From contig NZ_CP141590.1 of NCBI RefSeq assembly GCF_035581365.1, positions 1,364,001-1,428,000 of the forward strand: a DNA stretch of 64,000 nt, written 5' to 3'. Positions within the stretch are counted from its first letter, which is position 1, and every line of letters starts with the position of its first letter. Both the position numbers and the translations under genes were made by a program. This document shows, piece by piece, positions 8,260 through 16,953 of the stretch. Under the pieces are notes generated by a model. That model had not been told where the DNA came from and ran no database searches. It saw only the letters and a list, made by a program, of their open reading frames with translations. This DNA comes from Tsuneonella sp. CC-YZS046 (GTDB lineage Bacteria > Pseudomonadota > Alphaproteobacteria > Sphingomonadales > Sphingomonadaceae).

Positions 8260-8517
8260 ATTCCACCCTCGTATTAAAAGCCCTGCGTATATGAGCACTT
8301 CGCCAGAGCGGTGACAGCTTAAGCCTTCTATGAGTCCTCTGGCAATCAGTTATTGATCGGAGAGGATAAAAACATGCTCCAGAGCCGAATAATCACGGAT
8401 TGAGGCGAATTTACGATGCAATGGGAATGAATTCCTTCACCTTCGACACTCGACATCCCAGTTTGGCACGCGCGCAAGCCTATTTCCGGATATCGCGGCG
8501 ATGAGACTTGTCAGTTC
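8260..8517. promoter_or_regulatory. Divergent promoter region between rpfF-like and methyltransferase genes
   Basis: This 258-bp gap separates two divergent genes and must contain both promoters. It is more AT-rich than its surroundings. I see no secure -35/-10 pair and no clear operator palindrome. A good ribosome-binding site (AGAGGA, 8361-8366) precedes a nine-codon reading frame at 8374-8403, which could be a leader peptide but is too short to support. Confidence 0.4.
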
Positions 8518-9429
8518 ATGCCGACTGTGGACACTCTGCCCCAGATCGAATCGGGAGATTTCTTCGTCGTGACCGAAAACCGCGATATAAATCGTGAGCT
8601 TGGCGCTTTCGCAAATGTCGATGCCACCGACGCGAAAGACTTCATCAGCCGGCTCGACCGGATGCAGAGCGACGAGGGCTTCGGAGCCTACAAACGCCAG
8701 AATTTTCAAAGCCTGCAGCTTTCGCCCGGGGCGAAGGTGGCGGATATCGGTTGCGGCGCGGGCGATGACGCGGCCGCCTTGGCGGGCCTGGTCGGGCCGG
8801 AAGGCCATGCGACCGGCGTCGACATCAGCAGTTCCATGATCGAGGAAGCCGGCAAGCGCTTCGCGAATATCGAAAATCTCGACTTCGTGACCGCACCGGC
8901 CGACTCTCTCCCGTTTGAAACCGGCAGCCTCGATGCGATCCGCGCCGACCGGGTGTTGATTCATGTTCCCGATCCCCAGGCCGCGATCACGGAAATGCTG
9001 CGCGTGCTTAAGCCCGGCGGACGGATCGCGCTGAGCGAGCCGGACATGCTCGGCTTCTGGGTCGCGAACCGGGACCCGCAGATCAGCGCCGTGATCGCGG
9101 GCGCGATCGCGAATTCATGCCTTCATCCCAACCTGCCCCGGGATTTGAGCGTGCTGGTGCGCGACCTGCGGCTCGATGCGGTGAAGCATTGGGCGCTCGG
9201 CATGATAACCGACGATTTCTCCTTCGTGGATCAGGTCGTCCGCTTTGAAATGGTGGCGCAGGCGCTCGCAGCCAAGGGCGTTGCTCCGGCAGACCGCATC
9301 GAAGGCTGGGTTGCGGATCTTCTGGAGCGGCGCGAGAATGGGCGCTTTTGCGCGGGGCTTACCATTATCACCGTTGCGGCGGCCAAACCCGGCTCCTCGC
9401 AGGAAAGCGCCTTCCCCCAACTCGCCTGA
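8518..9429 (+). CDS. Class I SAM-dependent methyltransferase (UbiE-like)
   Basis: A 303-residue methyltransferase with an N-terminal extension of about 65 residues and then a Methyltransf_11 core: motif I VADIGCGAG at about 74-82, the acidic residue in GVDISSSM, the DAIRADRVLIHVPD segment, and RVLKPGGRIALSEPD. The substrate is unknown; UbiE-like folds act on quinones, lipids and many small molecules. It is the first gene of a likely three-gene operon with the hydrolase and the OmpW-type protein, and is divergent from the DSF-synthase-like gene. The ATG at 8518 has a weak ribosome-binding site, so the true start could be slightly downstream. Confidence 0.8.
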   Translation: MPTVDTLPQIESGDFFVVTENRDINRELGAFANVDATDAKDFISRLDRMQSDEGFGAYKRQNFQSLQLSPGAKVADIGCGAGDDAAALAGLVGPEGHATGVDISSSMIEEAGKRFANIENLDFVTAPADSLPFETGSLDAIRADRVLIHVPDPQAAITEMLRVLKPGGRIALSEPDMLGFWVANRDPQISAVIAGAIANSCLHPNLPRDLSVLVRDLRLDAVKHWALGMITDDFSFVDQVVRFEMVAQALAAKGVAPADRIEGWVADLLERRENGRFCAGLTIITVAAAKPGSSQESAFPQLA

Positions 9430-9473
9430 CAGGGTGGACGAAATCTTAACCATCTTCGGTGCAAGAAGATGGC

Positions 9474-10511
9474 ATGTTCGCAAGGAAGCATCCTGATACG
9501 GAATCCATCCATTTCGGATGGAGAGAGGCGGTCGCCTACGCGCGAACCGCCCTGTTCTTCCTGACGAGAAAGCGCCCGAAACTGTCGCTGACGGCTCTTT
9601 CCCGGATGAGCGCGATGGATGTCAGGACATTGCCTCCGATCCGGAGATTTACTGCAAGCGACGGCGAAACATTGGCTTACCGGACTTACCATGGCCCGGA
9701 AGAGCGGCAGATCGTGATGATACATGGCTCGGCCTGCTTCGGCGATCAGTTGCACAAGCTGGCCCGGCACATTGCCGAAGAATCCGCCGCGACCGTGCAT
9801 ACGATCGACATGCGCGGCCACGGCCATAACGCCAGAGGCTCCGCGCCCGCGGAAAGCTATGCCCGCGACGTCGGTGAATTCTGCGCGCATCTGAAACAGC
9901 ATCCGGCGCGGCCGCAGGTGATCCTGGCCGGCCATTCCGCCGGCGGCGGCCTTGTGCTGAACGCAGCCTATGGCCCTTATGTCCGCAACATCGACGGAAT
10001 GCTGCTGCTCGCGCCCTATCTCGGCATAGCGAGCGGATCGCTCAGGCCCTATTTCGGCGGCTGGCTGGTCGGCATCGCCTGGCTGAAACTGGCGGCCACG
10101 GCGGCGCTCAATCTGATCGGGGTCACTCGCTTCAACGATCGTCCGCTGGTGGCGTTCGACCGCGAAGCATGTCTTCACGACCCGCGCTTCGTTCGCGAAT
10201 GGTCCTTCGACACACTTCTCGGTTTCGGTCCGGGCATGACGCGCCCGGCATCGGCGGAAATGCTCGATTTCAGGATACCGATGCTGCTCATCAGCGGCGA
10301 TCGCGACGAATGCTTCCGGCCGGACCGCTACAAATCCGTCATGGACCGGATCGCGCCATGGGCGTCCATTCAATTGTTCCCGGGCCTTGGCCACTGGGAC
10401 ATTCTCGCAGATAATGGGGTCGCAACCTTCTGCGTGAATTGGCTCGAACGGCAGTTCGCCATCGAGCAGCGAGTGCAAAGAGGGAAAACAAAAGATGCCA
10501 AAATCGCTTGA
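9474..10511 (+). CDS. Alpha/beta hydrolase (lysophospholipase-like)
   Basis: A 345-residue alpha/beta-hydrolase. The nucleophile elbow is GHSAGGG with Ser155; the oxyanion region IHGSACFG is near residue 83; the acid is likely in LISGDRDECF and the base His in LGHWDIL. RGHG at about 114-117 is typical of the monoglyceride lipase/lysophospholipase group. A hydrophobic stretch near residues 18-31 may associate with the membrane. It starts about 44 nt after the methyltransferase (a GTG at 9459 is an alternative start) and its end overlaps the OmpW-type gene by 17 nt, so the three are probably one operon. The substrate is unknown; an acyl ester is likely. Confidence 0.8.
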   Translation: MFARKHPDTESIHFGWREAVAYARTALFFLTRKRPKLSLTALSRMSAMDVRTLPPIRRFTASDGETLAYRTYHGPEERQIVMIHGSACFGDQLHKLARHIAEESAATVHTIDMRGHGHNARGSAPAESYARDVGEFCAHLKQHPARPQVILAGHSAGGGLVLNAAYGPYVRNIDGMLLLAPYLGIASGSLRPYFGGWLVGIAWLKLAATAALNLIGVTRFNDRPLVAFDREACLHDPRFVREWSFDTLLGFGPGMTRPASAEMLDFRIPMLLISGDRDECFRPDRYKSVMDRIAPWASIQLFPGLGHWDILADNGVATFCVNWLERQFAIEQRVQRGKTKDAKIA

Positions 10512-11178
10512 AACCGGCCCGAGGCTGGCCATGCTGCCGCTGGCGCTCGCCGCGGGGATCGCCATTGCCAGCCCCGCTCACGCCGAAACCGAAAAGGGCT
10601 GGAAGGCCGGAGATGTCGTCCTCAAGCTCGGCGCGGCGGGGGTCCTGTTCAACTCTTCCGCCGACGTCGAAATTGCCGGAACCCCCGTCCCGGGCGGGAA
10701 TGTGAAGGTTTCCAACGACGTCACGCCCAGCGGCGAAATCTCCTATTTCTTTTCGCCCGCCATTTCGGCCGCCGTCAATTTCGGCATTCCGCCGAAAGCC
10801 ACGGTGGACGGCAAGGGAACCCTGACCGCCGCCGGAGAGCTTGGCCGGGTGCGCTATGGGCTGGGCGCGGTGACGCTGCGTTATCACCTGAACGATCAGG
10901 GAACCGTCTCGCCCTTCATCGGCGGCGGCGTGGGCCGTCTCTTTTCATTCAGCGAGGATGACGGCTCCGTGCTCGATCTCGAAGTGGACAGCGCCTGGGG
11001 CCCGGTCATCCAGGGCGGCGTGGACGTCCATCTGACTCCGAAATTCGGCCTTTACGCCAATGTCAGCTACTCGCCGATCGAAACCGATGCGAAGGGCATC
11101 ATCTTCGGCGCACCGACTGCCGCGGATGTGAAGCTCAACCCCACCATCGTGCAGGGCGGCGTTTCCTATCGGTTCTAG
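10495..11178 (+). CDS. OmpW-family outer membrane protein
   Basis: A 227-residue outer membrane protein with a signal peptide (about residues 1-30, ending in ASPAHA) and an eight-stranded OmpW-like barrel. Visible signs are GWKAGDVVLKLGAAGVLF after the signal peptide, PSGEISYFFSP, LRYHLNDQGTVSPFIGGGVG and the terminal phenylalanine (SYRF) used by the BAM complex. OmpW proteins form narrow channels for hydrophobic small molecules. The start overlaps the end of the hydrolase gene, which places a hydrophobic-molecule channel in the same transcript as a methyltransferase and a lipase-like enzyme. It converges with the XrtA operon, leaving only 5 bp between stop codons. Confidence 0.88.
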   Translation: MPKSLETGPRLAMLPLALAAGIAIASPAHAETEKGWKAGDVVLKLGAAGVLFNSSADVEIAGTPVPGGNVKVSNDVTPSGEISYFFSPAISAAVNFGIPPKATVDGKGTLTAAGELGRVRYGLGAVTLRYHLNDQGTVSPFIGGGVGRLFSFSEDDGSVLDLEVDSAWGPVIQGGVDVHLTPKFGLYANVSYSPIETDAKGIIFGAPTAADVKLNPTIVQGGVSYRF

Positions 11179-11183
11179 AGCGC

Positions 11184-13079
11184 TTATCCCGCCGAAAGCC
11201 TGTTCAGGGAACGCTCCAGCATCAGGAGCTGCCACAACAACCGGGAATGGTCCGATCTCGCGGAAATATGATCTTCCGCGAGATCGGCCAGCCTGGCCGT
11301 ATCGAACCAGCCCGTCTGCGCGAGCTGGGCGCTGGATGCGATCGCCCGCGCCTCGCTCGCCAGCGGCCCGCGCAGCCAATCCGCGATCGGGGTGACGAAG
11401 CCCTGCTTGGGCCGGAACAGGATATCGTCCGGCAGATAGCGGCGCATGGTGCGCTTCAGCAGGAACTTGCCCTGCCGGCCGTTCAACCGCATCCGATGAG
11501 GCAGGCGGGCGCCGAATTCCACCAGCTGGTGATCCAGCAGCGGCTCCCTTGCCTCAAGGCTTACCGCCATGCTCGTGCGGTCCACCTTCGTCAGTATGTC
11601 GCCCGGCAGCCAGAATTTCAGATCGGCATATTGCGCCCGATCTAATCCGGACTGGCAGGGCGCGTCGCGCATCAATGCGACGAGGGGCTGCTCCGCCCGG
11701 TAATCGCCGCGCAGACGGCGAAACTCGGGCGAATAGAGGCTCTCGCGGATTTCCGGCGGCGTGAACGCCAATGCGCGCGCATAGCCGGACGCGCCATCCT
11801 CGGCGAGCGACAGCAGCGTGGTCCTGGCGCGAAACGGGCGCGGCGCCCAATCCGCCTTGGGATAGATCGCGCCCAGCCCCCCGAACACTCTCCGGCGCAG
11901 GGGTGACGGCAAAAGCGCCCGCACGCTTTCTTCCCGGGCATGGAACATCTGGCGGCGATAGCCGGCAAAGGCTTCGTCCGCCCCGTCGCCCGAAAGGGCA
12001 ACGGTGACATTCTCCCGGGCGAGCTGGCAAACCCGCCAGGTCGGCAGGGCCGAGGCATCCGCGAAAGGCTCGTCGAACATCGCGGCGAGCCGGCCGATTT
12101 CCTGAAAATCGTCGGACCCGACGATCCGGCTGCGATGATCGGTAGCGAAGCGGCGCGCCACCTGATCGGCATAGGAAGTCTCATCAAGCGAGGCGACATC
12201 GAAGCCGATCGAGCAGGTCTTTACCGGAACGCTGCTGGACTCCGCCATCAGCGCCACGACGCTCGAGGAGTCCACGCCGCCCGAGAGGAACGCCCCCAGG
12301 GGAACATCGGCGACCATTCGCGAACCCACGGCGCCGCGAAGCAGGTGCAGTAATTGCGCCGAAAGATCCTCTTCCGAACCACGGCTGCGATGCTCGAAGG
12401 AGACATCCCACCATGATCGGGCGGCGGCCGGTTCCGCATCGTGGCGCAGCAGCCGGTAATGCCCGGCGGCGAGTTTCTCGACCGACTTCAGGATCGACCG
12501 GTGATCGGGGACATAGCCCCAGGCGAGATAGTCCTCGATCGCCAGCGGGTCGAACTCGCGCCGGAGCAGCGGATGGGCGAGAAGGCCCTTCAGTTCCGAA
12601 GCGAAAGCCAGACTGCCATCGCTCAATCGCGCGGTGAACAGCGGCTTCACGCCCAGCCGGTCGCGCGCCAGGAACAAGGTGCGCGCGCCGAGGTCATACA
12701 GCGCGAAGGCGAACATGCCATGCAGATGCTGGAGACAATCCACCCCCCAGCGCTGCCAGGCGGCAAGAATGACTTCCGTGTCGCCATCGGTATGGAATTG
12801 AGCGCCGCTTTCGGCCAGTTCGCGCCGCAATTCCCGGTAATTGTAGATTTCGCCATTGAAGACGATGACGGCGCGCCCGTCGGCCGAGCGCATCGGCTGG
12901 GGAGAGCCGGCAAGGTCGATGATCGACAGCCGCCGATGGCCCAGCCCTACCCCCGGCGCGGTCCACACCCCGCTGCCGTCCGGCCCGCGATGGACCATGG
13001 CGTCGCACATGCGCTCGACACGATGGGGATCGACCGGCTTCGGGGTGCCGCAATGGAAGATACCGGCAATTCCGCACAT
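11184..13079 (-). CDS. XrtA-associated amidotransferase (asparagine synthase-like)
   Basis: Glutamine-dependent amidotransferase of the asparagine synthase B type, recognised as the exosortase A-associated amidotransferase 1 group. It is 631 residues. The N-terminal class II glutaminase uses Cys2, exposed after Met removal; the ATG at 13079 was chosen for this reason over an earlier in-frame start at 13124. Glutaminase motifs include RRLSIIDL and FNGEIYNYREL. The C-terminal synthetase domain has the PP-loop SGGVDSSS and a later SGDGADE. It probably amidates a sugar acid or an acyl product of the locus; the substrate is unknown. It is the last gene of the XrtA operon, 10 nt after the exosortase stop. 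Confidence 0.92.
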   Translation of the reverse strand: MCGIAGIFHCGTPKPVDPHRVERMCDAMVHRGPDGSGVWTAPGVGLGHRRLSIIDLAGSPQPMRSADGRAVIVFNGEIYNYRELRRELAESGAQFHTDGDTEVILAAWQRWGVDCLQHLHGMFAFALYDLGARTLFLARDRLGVKPLFTARLSDGSLAFASELKGLLAHPLLRREFDPLAIEDYLAWGYVPDHRSILKSVEKLAAGHYRLLRHDAEPAAARSWWDVSFEHRSRGSEEDLSAQLLHLLRGAVGSRMVADVPLGAFLSGGVDSSSVVALMAESSSVPVKTCSIGFDVASLDETSYADQVARRFATDHRSRIVGSDDFQEIGRLAAMFDEPFADASALPTWRVCQLARENVTVALSGDGADEAFAGYRRQMFHAREESVRALLPSPLRRRVFGGLGAIYPKADWAPRPFRARTTLLSLAEDGASGYARALAFTPPEIRESLYSPEFRRLRGDYRAEQPLVALMRDAPCQSGLDRAQYADLKFWLPGDILTKVDRTSMAVSLEAREPLLDHQLVEFGARLPHRMRLNGRQGKFLLKRTMRRYLPDDILFRPKQGFVTPIADWLRGPLASEARAIASSAQLAQTGWFDTARLADLAEDHISARSDHSRLLWQLLMLERSLNRLSAG

Positions 13080-13089
13080 GGGATTGCGG

Positions 13090-14655
13090 TTAGCGAAGCT
13101 TGGCGATGCGGTCCATCCACGCATCGATCGGACCGGCGGCCTTGCGGAGAGCGGATATGCTTTCTTCCGGCGGGGGATGCCCGGCGCGATCCTCAGCCGA
13201 AAGGATCAGAACCATCGTCGGCTCATCGTCCAGCAGCAACCGCTGCCGCATCGTCGCCAGCTTGAGGCGTCCATTGCTGCCGGTCAGCAATCCGCCGGTG
13301 CGATAATAGGTCGCGGCGAGGCGCTTCACCTGGCCATTGGCAAGCAGGCGCTCGCTCTTTGCGTCGGGCACGGCCGGACCCGGCTCGAGCCAGCGCCATG
13401 GCGTGTCGGGAATCAGCGCGCCCTGGCCGAATCCGCCTGCTTCCTTGCCGTCTTCCTGCGAGGCATAGAGCGCGAAGAATACGTCGACCTTATGGCCGCG
13501 ATCATCCACATAGCTTGCCAGCAGCCGGTGATTTGCCCCTTCCGCGCGCGGCTCCCACCAGATTTGCGGCTCGAATTGCAGCAATTGCCAGCCCTGGACC
13601 TGGGGTAAGGCGATCTGCCGGGGCATTTCGGCGGAAAGGCGACCGGCCAGCCCCGCCCATAGCAACACCGTCAGCGCCATGGCGCCGATCTCGCCCATGG
13701 CAGCCACCCCACCGATGCGTCCGTCCGGTAGACGCGCGAGCCATGCCGAGCGCTCGATCGCATCCGCATTGATGAAGCGCGAATCGCTCGCGCGATCGAA
13801 AAAGCGCCACGCGATAGCCAGTATCACGGCAAGAATGATCGCAAAGAACACCCAGCCATAGATGATATGATCGAACCCGGCGGCGAACTCGATCCCCCGG
13901 AATTGCGCGATGTAGATCGTGCCCCACGCGCGCACCCCATTGGCGAGGATCGGCACCACGATGCAGATCGCCATGAAGGCCAGGCGGCGCCCCCAGCCCT
14001 TGAAGCAGACATGGCTGATGAGCACGCCCAGCGCCACCATCGCCACCAGGAACTTCACCCCTGAACAGGCCTCGGCCACTTCGAACAGGCCCACCGGCGT
14101 ATCGATGAACACCCCGTCCACTACCGCCGGAATGCCGCTCCAATGCGTAAGGGCGATGGTCAGCTTCGCGGTGACCAGTTGCAGCGGCGGAACCAGTTCG
14201 TCACCGAACGGGACCAGAAACAGCATGTAACACAACGGAAACAGCAATGCGGCTGCTACACGCGGCCCCAGCAGGGCCAGAACCGCGCCCTGGAGCATCG
14301 CCACCGCGCCGAGCTGCCGCGCCAGATTGAGGCCCGACACCGCACCCAGCAGCCACAGGAAGCAGGCGCCGGCAATGAACAACAGGCCCGGCCACCAGGC
14401 TCTGGGTGAAAGCCGCGCCAGCTCCGGAGCGCGCAGCATCACCAGCCATGCGACGATGGCGGGCACGAATATTATGTGATTGTAGGTAGAGCTGTTCCAC
14501 CACTGGTCAGCCATCGCGAACCAGTCCCGCCAGAAGGCGCCCATCAGCCCCATCGCCGCAACGACCAGGCATATCAAGGGCAGGCGCCAGACTTCCGGAA
14601 CCCTGCTCGCCACGCCCTGCTTCGGCCAATAAGGAAGCGCAGTGTCACGCGACAT
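13090..14655 (-). CDS. xrtA: Exosortase A fused to an EpsI domain
   Basis: Inner-membrane cysteine protease/transpeptidase that processes the C-terminal PEP-CTERM signal of exported proteins. It is 521 residues. The first 300 hold several membrane spans and the exosortase triad: Cys197 in EACSGVKF, Arg242 in NGVRAWGT and His263 in FDHIIYGW. From about residue 320 a further span leads into an EpsI-like periplasmic domain, a fusion typical of exosortase A. The ATG at 14655 overlaps the glycosyltransferase stop by 11 nt, indicating coupling. No protein with a recognisable PEP-CTERM tail is encoded in this window, so its substrates lie elsewhere. Confidence 0.95.
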   Translation of the reverse strand: MSRDTALPYWPKQGVASRVPEVWRLPLICLVVAAMGLMGAFWRDWFAMADQWWNSSTYNHIIFVPAIVAWLVMLRAPELARLSPRAWWPGLLFIAGACFLWLLGAVSGLNLARQLGAVAMLQGAVLALLGPRVAAALLFPLCYMLFLVPFGDELVPPLQLVTAKLTIALTHWSGIPAVVDGVFIDTPVGLFEVAEACSGVKFLVAMVALGVLISHVCFKGWGRRLAFMAICIVVPILANGVRAWGTIYIAQFRGIEFAAGFDHIIYGWVFFAIILAVILAIAWRFFDRASDSRFINADAIERSAWLARLPDGRIGGVAAMGEIGAMALTVLLWAGLAGRLSAEMPRQIALPQVQGWQLLQFEPQIWWEPRAEGANHRLLASYVDDRGHKVDVFFALYASQEDGKEAGGFGQGALIPDTPWRWLEPGPAVPDAKSERLLANGQVKRLAATYYRTGGLLTGSNGRLKLATMRQRLLLDDEPTMVLILSAEDRAGHPPPEESISALRKAAGPIDAWMDRIAKLR

Positions 14656-15889
14656 GGCGGCGTTCCGGTTCTGCGGGCCTGCGGCCCAGAAGCTCGGGCA
14701 GGCGGCACAGCATCGACTGCCAGCTGCGGTTCCGCACGACATATTCGCGCGCGGCCCTGCCCATCGCGGTCATGGCTTCCGGCGCCTCAAGCATTTCCAG
14801 CGCCCTGCGGGCCAGTGCCTCATCCGTATCGGCGACGGCGAAATGGACCCCATCCTCTCCGCCGATGCCTGTCGCCGCCTCCGGCGTGAGCAGGACGGGG
14901 CGGGCCATGGCCATCGCTTCCAGCACCTTGTTCTGTACGCCCCGGGCAATGGCGAGAGGCGCGGCAACGATATCTGCGGCAGCGATGAACGGGCGAATGT
15001 CCTCCACCGCGCCCCATACCCGGCAGCCATCGTGCCGATCATGCGCAAGCAGCGCCGCGCCGGGATTGCGCCCGACAATATGGCATTGCGCCTGGGGGTG
15101 GACCGCGCGGATTCGCGGCAGGATATTCTGCATCAGGCGCAACGCGGCCGCCGCGTTCGGAGCGTAATCCATCTGCCCGGTAAAGACGATGTGCGGCCCC
15201 CTGGCATAGGCCAGCGCGGGCGCGGGCTGACTGAGAACCGGATCGAAGAAGCCCGAATCTATGCCATTGCCCAGGGCGCTCACCCGCGCCCCCTCCGCAT
15301 CGCCGAGGCGCGATTTGAAGAGTTCCGCCTCGGCTTCGCTGACCAGCAATGTCTCATGGGCACGCCGCGCGAGCCGCCCTTCCTCGATGGCGAGAAGCCG
15401 CCCTTCCCGCGCGTCGATCCAGCGGCGCGGCCGAAATCCGGCCTGGGCATATGCTTCGAACTTGGCCGAATCGACATCGACCAGATCGACCAGGACACGG
15501 CCCGAATAATCATCCGGCACATATTGGCCCATCTGGCCGGAAAAGACGTAGATCGCGCCGATCCGCCGCTCCGCGATCACCTTGCGCACATAGTCCTGCA
15601 AGCGAACGTCATGGAAGGCAGCGAGGCTCACCGGCTTGCCACTGAAAAGCGCTTCCACCCCAGCCCGCCAGAGCGGCTTGTCGCGCCTTACCAGGCAATG
15701 GCTCTTCGCAATGCCGGCGAGATGGCCTTCATGCGACAAATCCCGCTCGTTCTCCGCGAATGTCGCGACATGCACAGGCGCGATCGCGGCCAGCGCATTC
15801 AGGACATGGTAGGACCTGATCTTGTCCCCGCGATCGGGGGGGAATGGCATGCGATGCGCCAGGAACAGGATTTCCGCCAGCTTCCTCAC
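14645..15889 (-). CDS. XrtA-system glycosyltransferase (TIGR03087-type)
   Basis: A 414-residue GT-B glycosyltransferase of the exosortase A-associated group. It begins KLAEILFLAHRMPFPPDRGD, the family's conserved N-terminus, and contains GNGIDSGFF, IVFTGQMDYAPN and the nucleotide-sugar binding region VAAPLAIARGVQNKVLEAMA. It should add one sugar of the polysaccharide repeat on the cytoplasmic side. The GTG at 15889 overlaps the FemAB gene's TGA (GTGA) and directly precedes the conserved N-terminus, so the longer in-frame extension to 16060 was rejected. It is the only glycosyltransferase in the locus, too few to build a repeat unit alone. Confidence 0.93.
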   Translation of the reverse strand: MRKLAEILFLAHRMPFPPDRGDKIRSYHVLNALAAIAPVHVATFAENERDLSHEGHLAGIAKSHCLVRRDKPLWRAGVEALFSGKPVSLAAFHDVRLQDYVRKVIAERRIGAIYVFSGQMGQYVPDDYSGRVLVDLVDVDSAKFEAYAQAGFRPRRWIDAREGRLLAIEEGRLARRAHETLLVSEAEAELFKSRLGDAEGARVSALGNGIDSGFFDPVLSQPAPALAYARGPHIVFTGQMDYAPNAAAALRLMQNILPRIRAVHPQAQCHIVGRNPGAALLAHDRHDGCRVWGAVEDIRPFIAAADIVAAPLAIARGVQNKVLEAMAMARPVLLTPEAATGIGGEDGVHFAVADTDEALARRALEMLEAPEAMTAMGRAAREYVVRNRSWQSMLCRLPELLGRRPAEPERRHVA

Positions 15890-16953
15890 CCCAGCCCCCG
15901 CGCGATGAGGGGGCCGATCCGGTTCGCGACCGGAAGCGGAAGGCGTTTCCACAGGGCGATGCGCGCCGCGTGGCGATCGCTGGTGGGATCGACGTCGCGC
16001 GCTGGCGCGCCGGGGGCGGACCATGTTCCATAAAGCAGGGGTTCCGGCGCGAACCCCCAATTGCGCTTGAAGTGGTAAGCGCCGCTATCGGTTTTCGAAC
16101 GGCCGAAATCGAAGTGGGTGCAGCCGCGTCGGCGCGCATGCAGCATCAGCTCGAAATACATGCGGTCATTGGCGCGCAGGCCGCGGGCGGCAAGCGTCCC
16201 GCCACCCCAGTAAGGCATCACCGCCCCCCGGTCATAGAAGGACAGCACACTCGCCACTGGCGCCCCATGATGCTGGATCGTGAGAATATCGACGTCCTCG
16301 CCAAACTCATCCATCATCGCATCGAACAGGGAACGCGGAAAAACCGGCGTGCCAAGATTGCGCACGCTTTCCGCATAGACGGCGTAGTGCGAGGCGCGAT
16401 CCGCCTCACCGCGCCCGACCCGTATCGTCAGATCCACGGCCAAGCCCTTGCGCACCTCGGCGCGCTGCTTGCGCGGAATGGCAAGCAGTTGCGCCTCGTC
16501 GTCATCGGCAAGCGGAGCGATGAAGCCGCAATGGGAATCGGCCTGTCGCGTCCAGTGCCAAGGAACGGGGCCTCCGCGCAGCTCGACCGTGGCGCAGCTC
16601 CACCGCAGCGCAAGCTCCTCCGACGCCGCCGTCAAGCGCAAGGCCACGCCATCACTCGCCGCAAGCGCGCCTCCCCCGACGGCAAACGGGCTGGAGACCA
16701 GCGCCCGGCCGAACACCGGGGAATGCATCTCGCTCAAGGGAAGCCAACCGGCGATCCCCGCGCCCTGCTCGGCCAGCAGCCCGATGGAACGCTGCCCCGT
16801 TCCCCGCTCCACCGCCCGCAGCCAGGCCGGGCGGTGAAACAGGCTGCCTTCGGCATGGGCCGCCACGAAGGCTTCTATCCGCGCGCACTCCGCCGGATCG
16901 TTCAGATCGGCCTGGCGCAACATACCAGCGGAGAGGGAAAACGGCGCATTCAT
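15886..16953 (-). CDS. FemAB-like GNAT protein of the XrtA system
   Basis: A 355-residue member of the FemAB/GNAT acyltransferase fold linked to exosortase A loci. Recognisable segments are LFHRPAWLRAVERG near the start, IPRKQRAEVRKGLA in the middle and YWGGGTLAARGLRANDRMYFELM with FDFGRSKTDSGAYHFKR toward the end. FemAB relatives transfer aminoacyl or acyl groups; here a modification of the polysaccharide or its lipid carrier is plausible but unproven. It overlaps its neighbours by 4 nt on both sides (ATGA with the deacetylase, GTGA with the glycosyltransferase), so the three are translationally coupled. Confidence 0.92.
   Translation of the reverse strand: MNAPFSLSAGMLRQADLNDPAECARIEAFVAAHAEGSLFHRPAWLRAVERGTGQRSIGLLAEQGAGIAGWLPLSEMHSPVFGRALVSSPFAVGGGALAASDGVALRLTAASEELALRWSCATVELRGGPVPWHWTRQADSHCGFIAPLADDDEAQLLAIPRKQRAEVRKGLAVDLTIRVGRGEADRASHYAVYAESVRNLGTPVFPRSLFDAMMDEFGEDVDILTIQHHGAPVASVLSFYDRGAVMPYWGGGTLAARGLRANDRMYFELMLHARRRGCTHFDFGRSKTDSGAYHFKRNWGFAPEPLLYGTWSAPGAPARDVDPTSDRHAARIALWKRLPLPVANRIGPLIARGLG

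Noticed and set aside
8374-8403. Nine-codon frame with a good ribosome-binding site between the rpfF-like and methyltransferase genes
   Set aside because: Too short to support as a gene; it could be a leader peptide but there is no attenuator structure behind it.
8464-8480. TGGCAC followed by GC, resembling a sigma-54 -24/-12 promoter
   Set aside because: The GG-to-GC spacing is one base too long and the TTGC half is missing.
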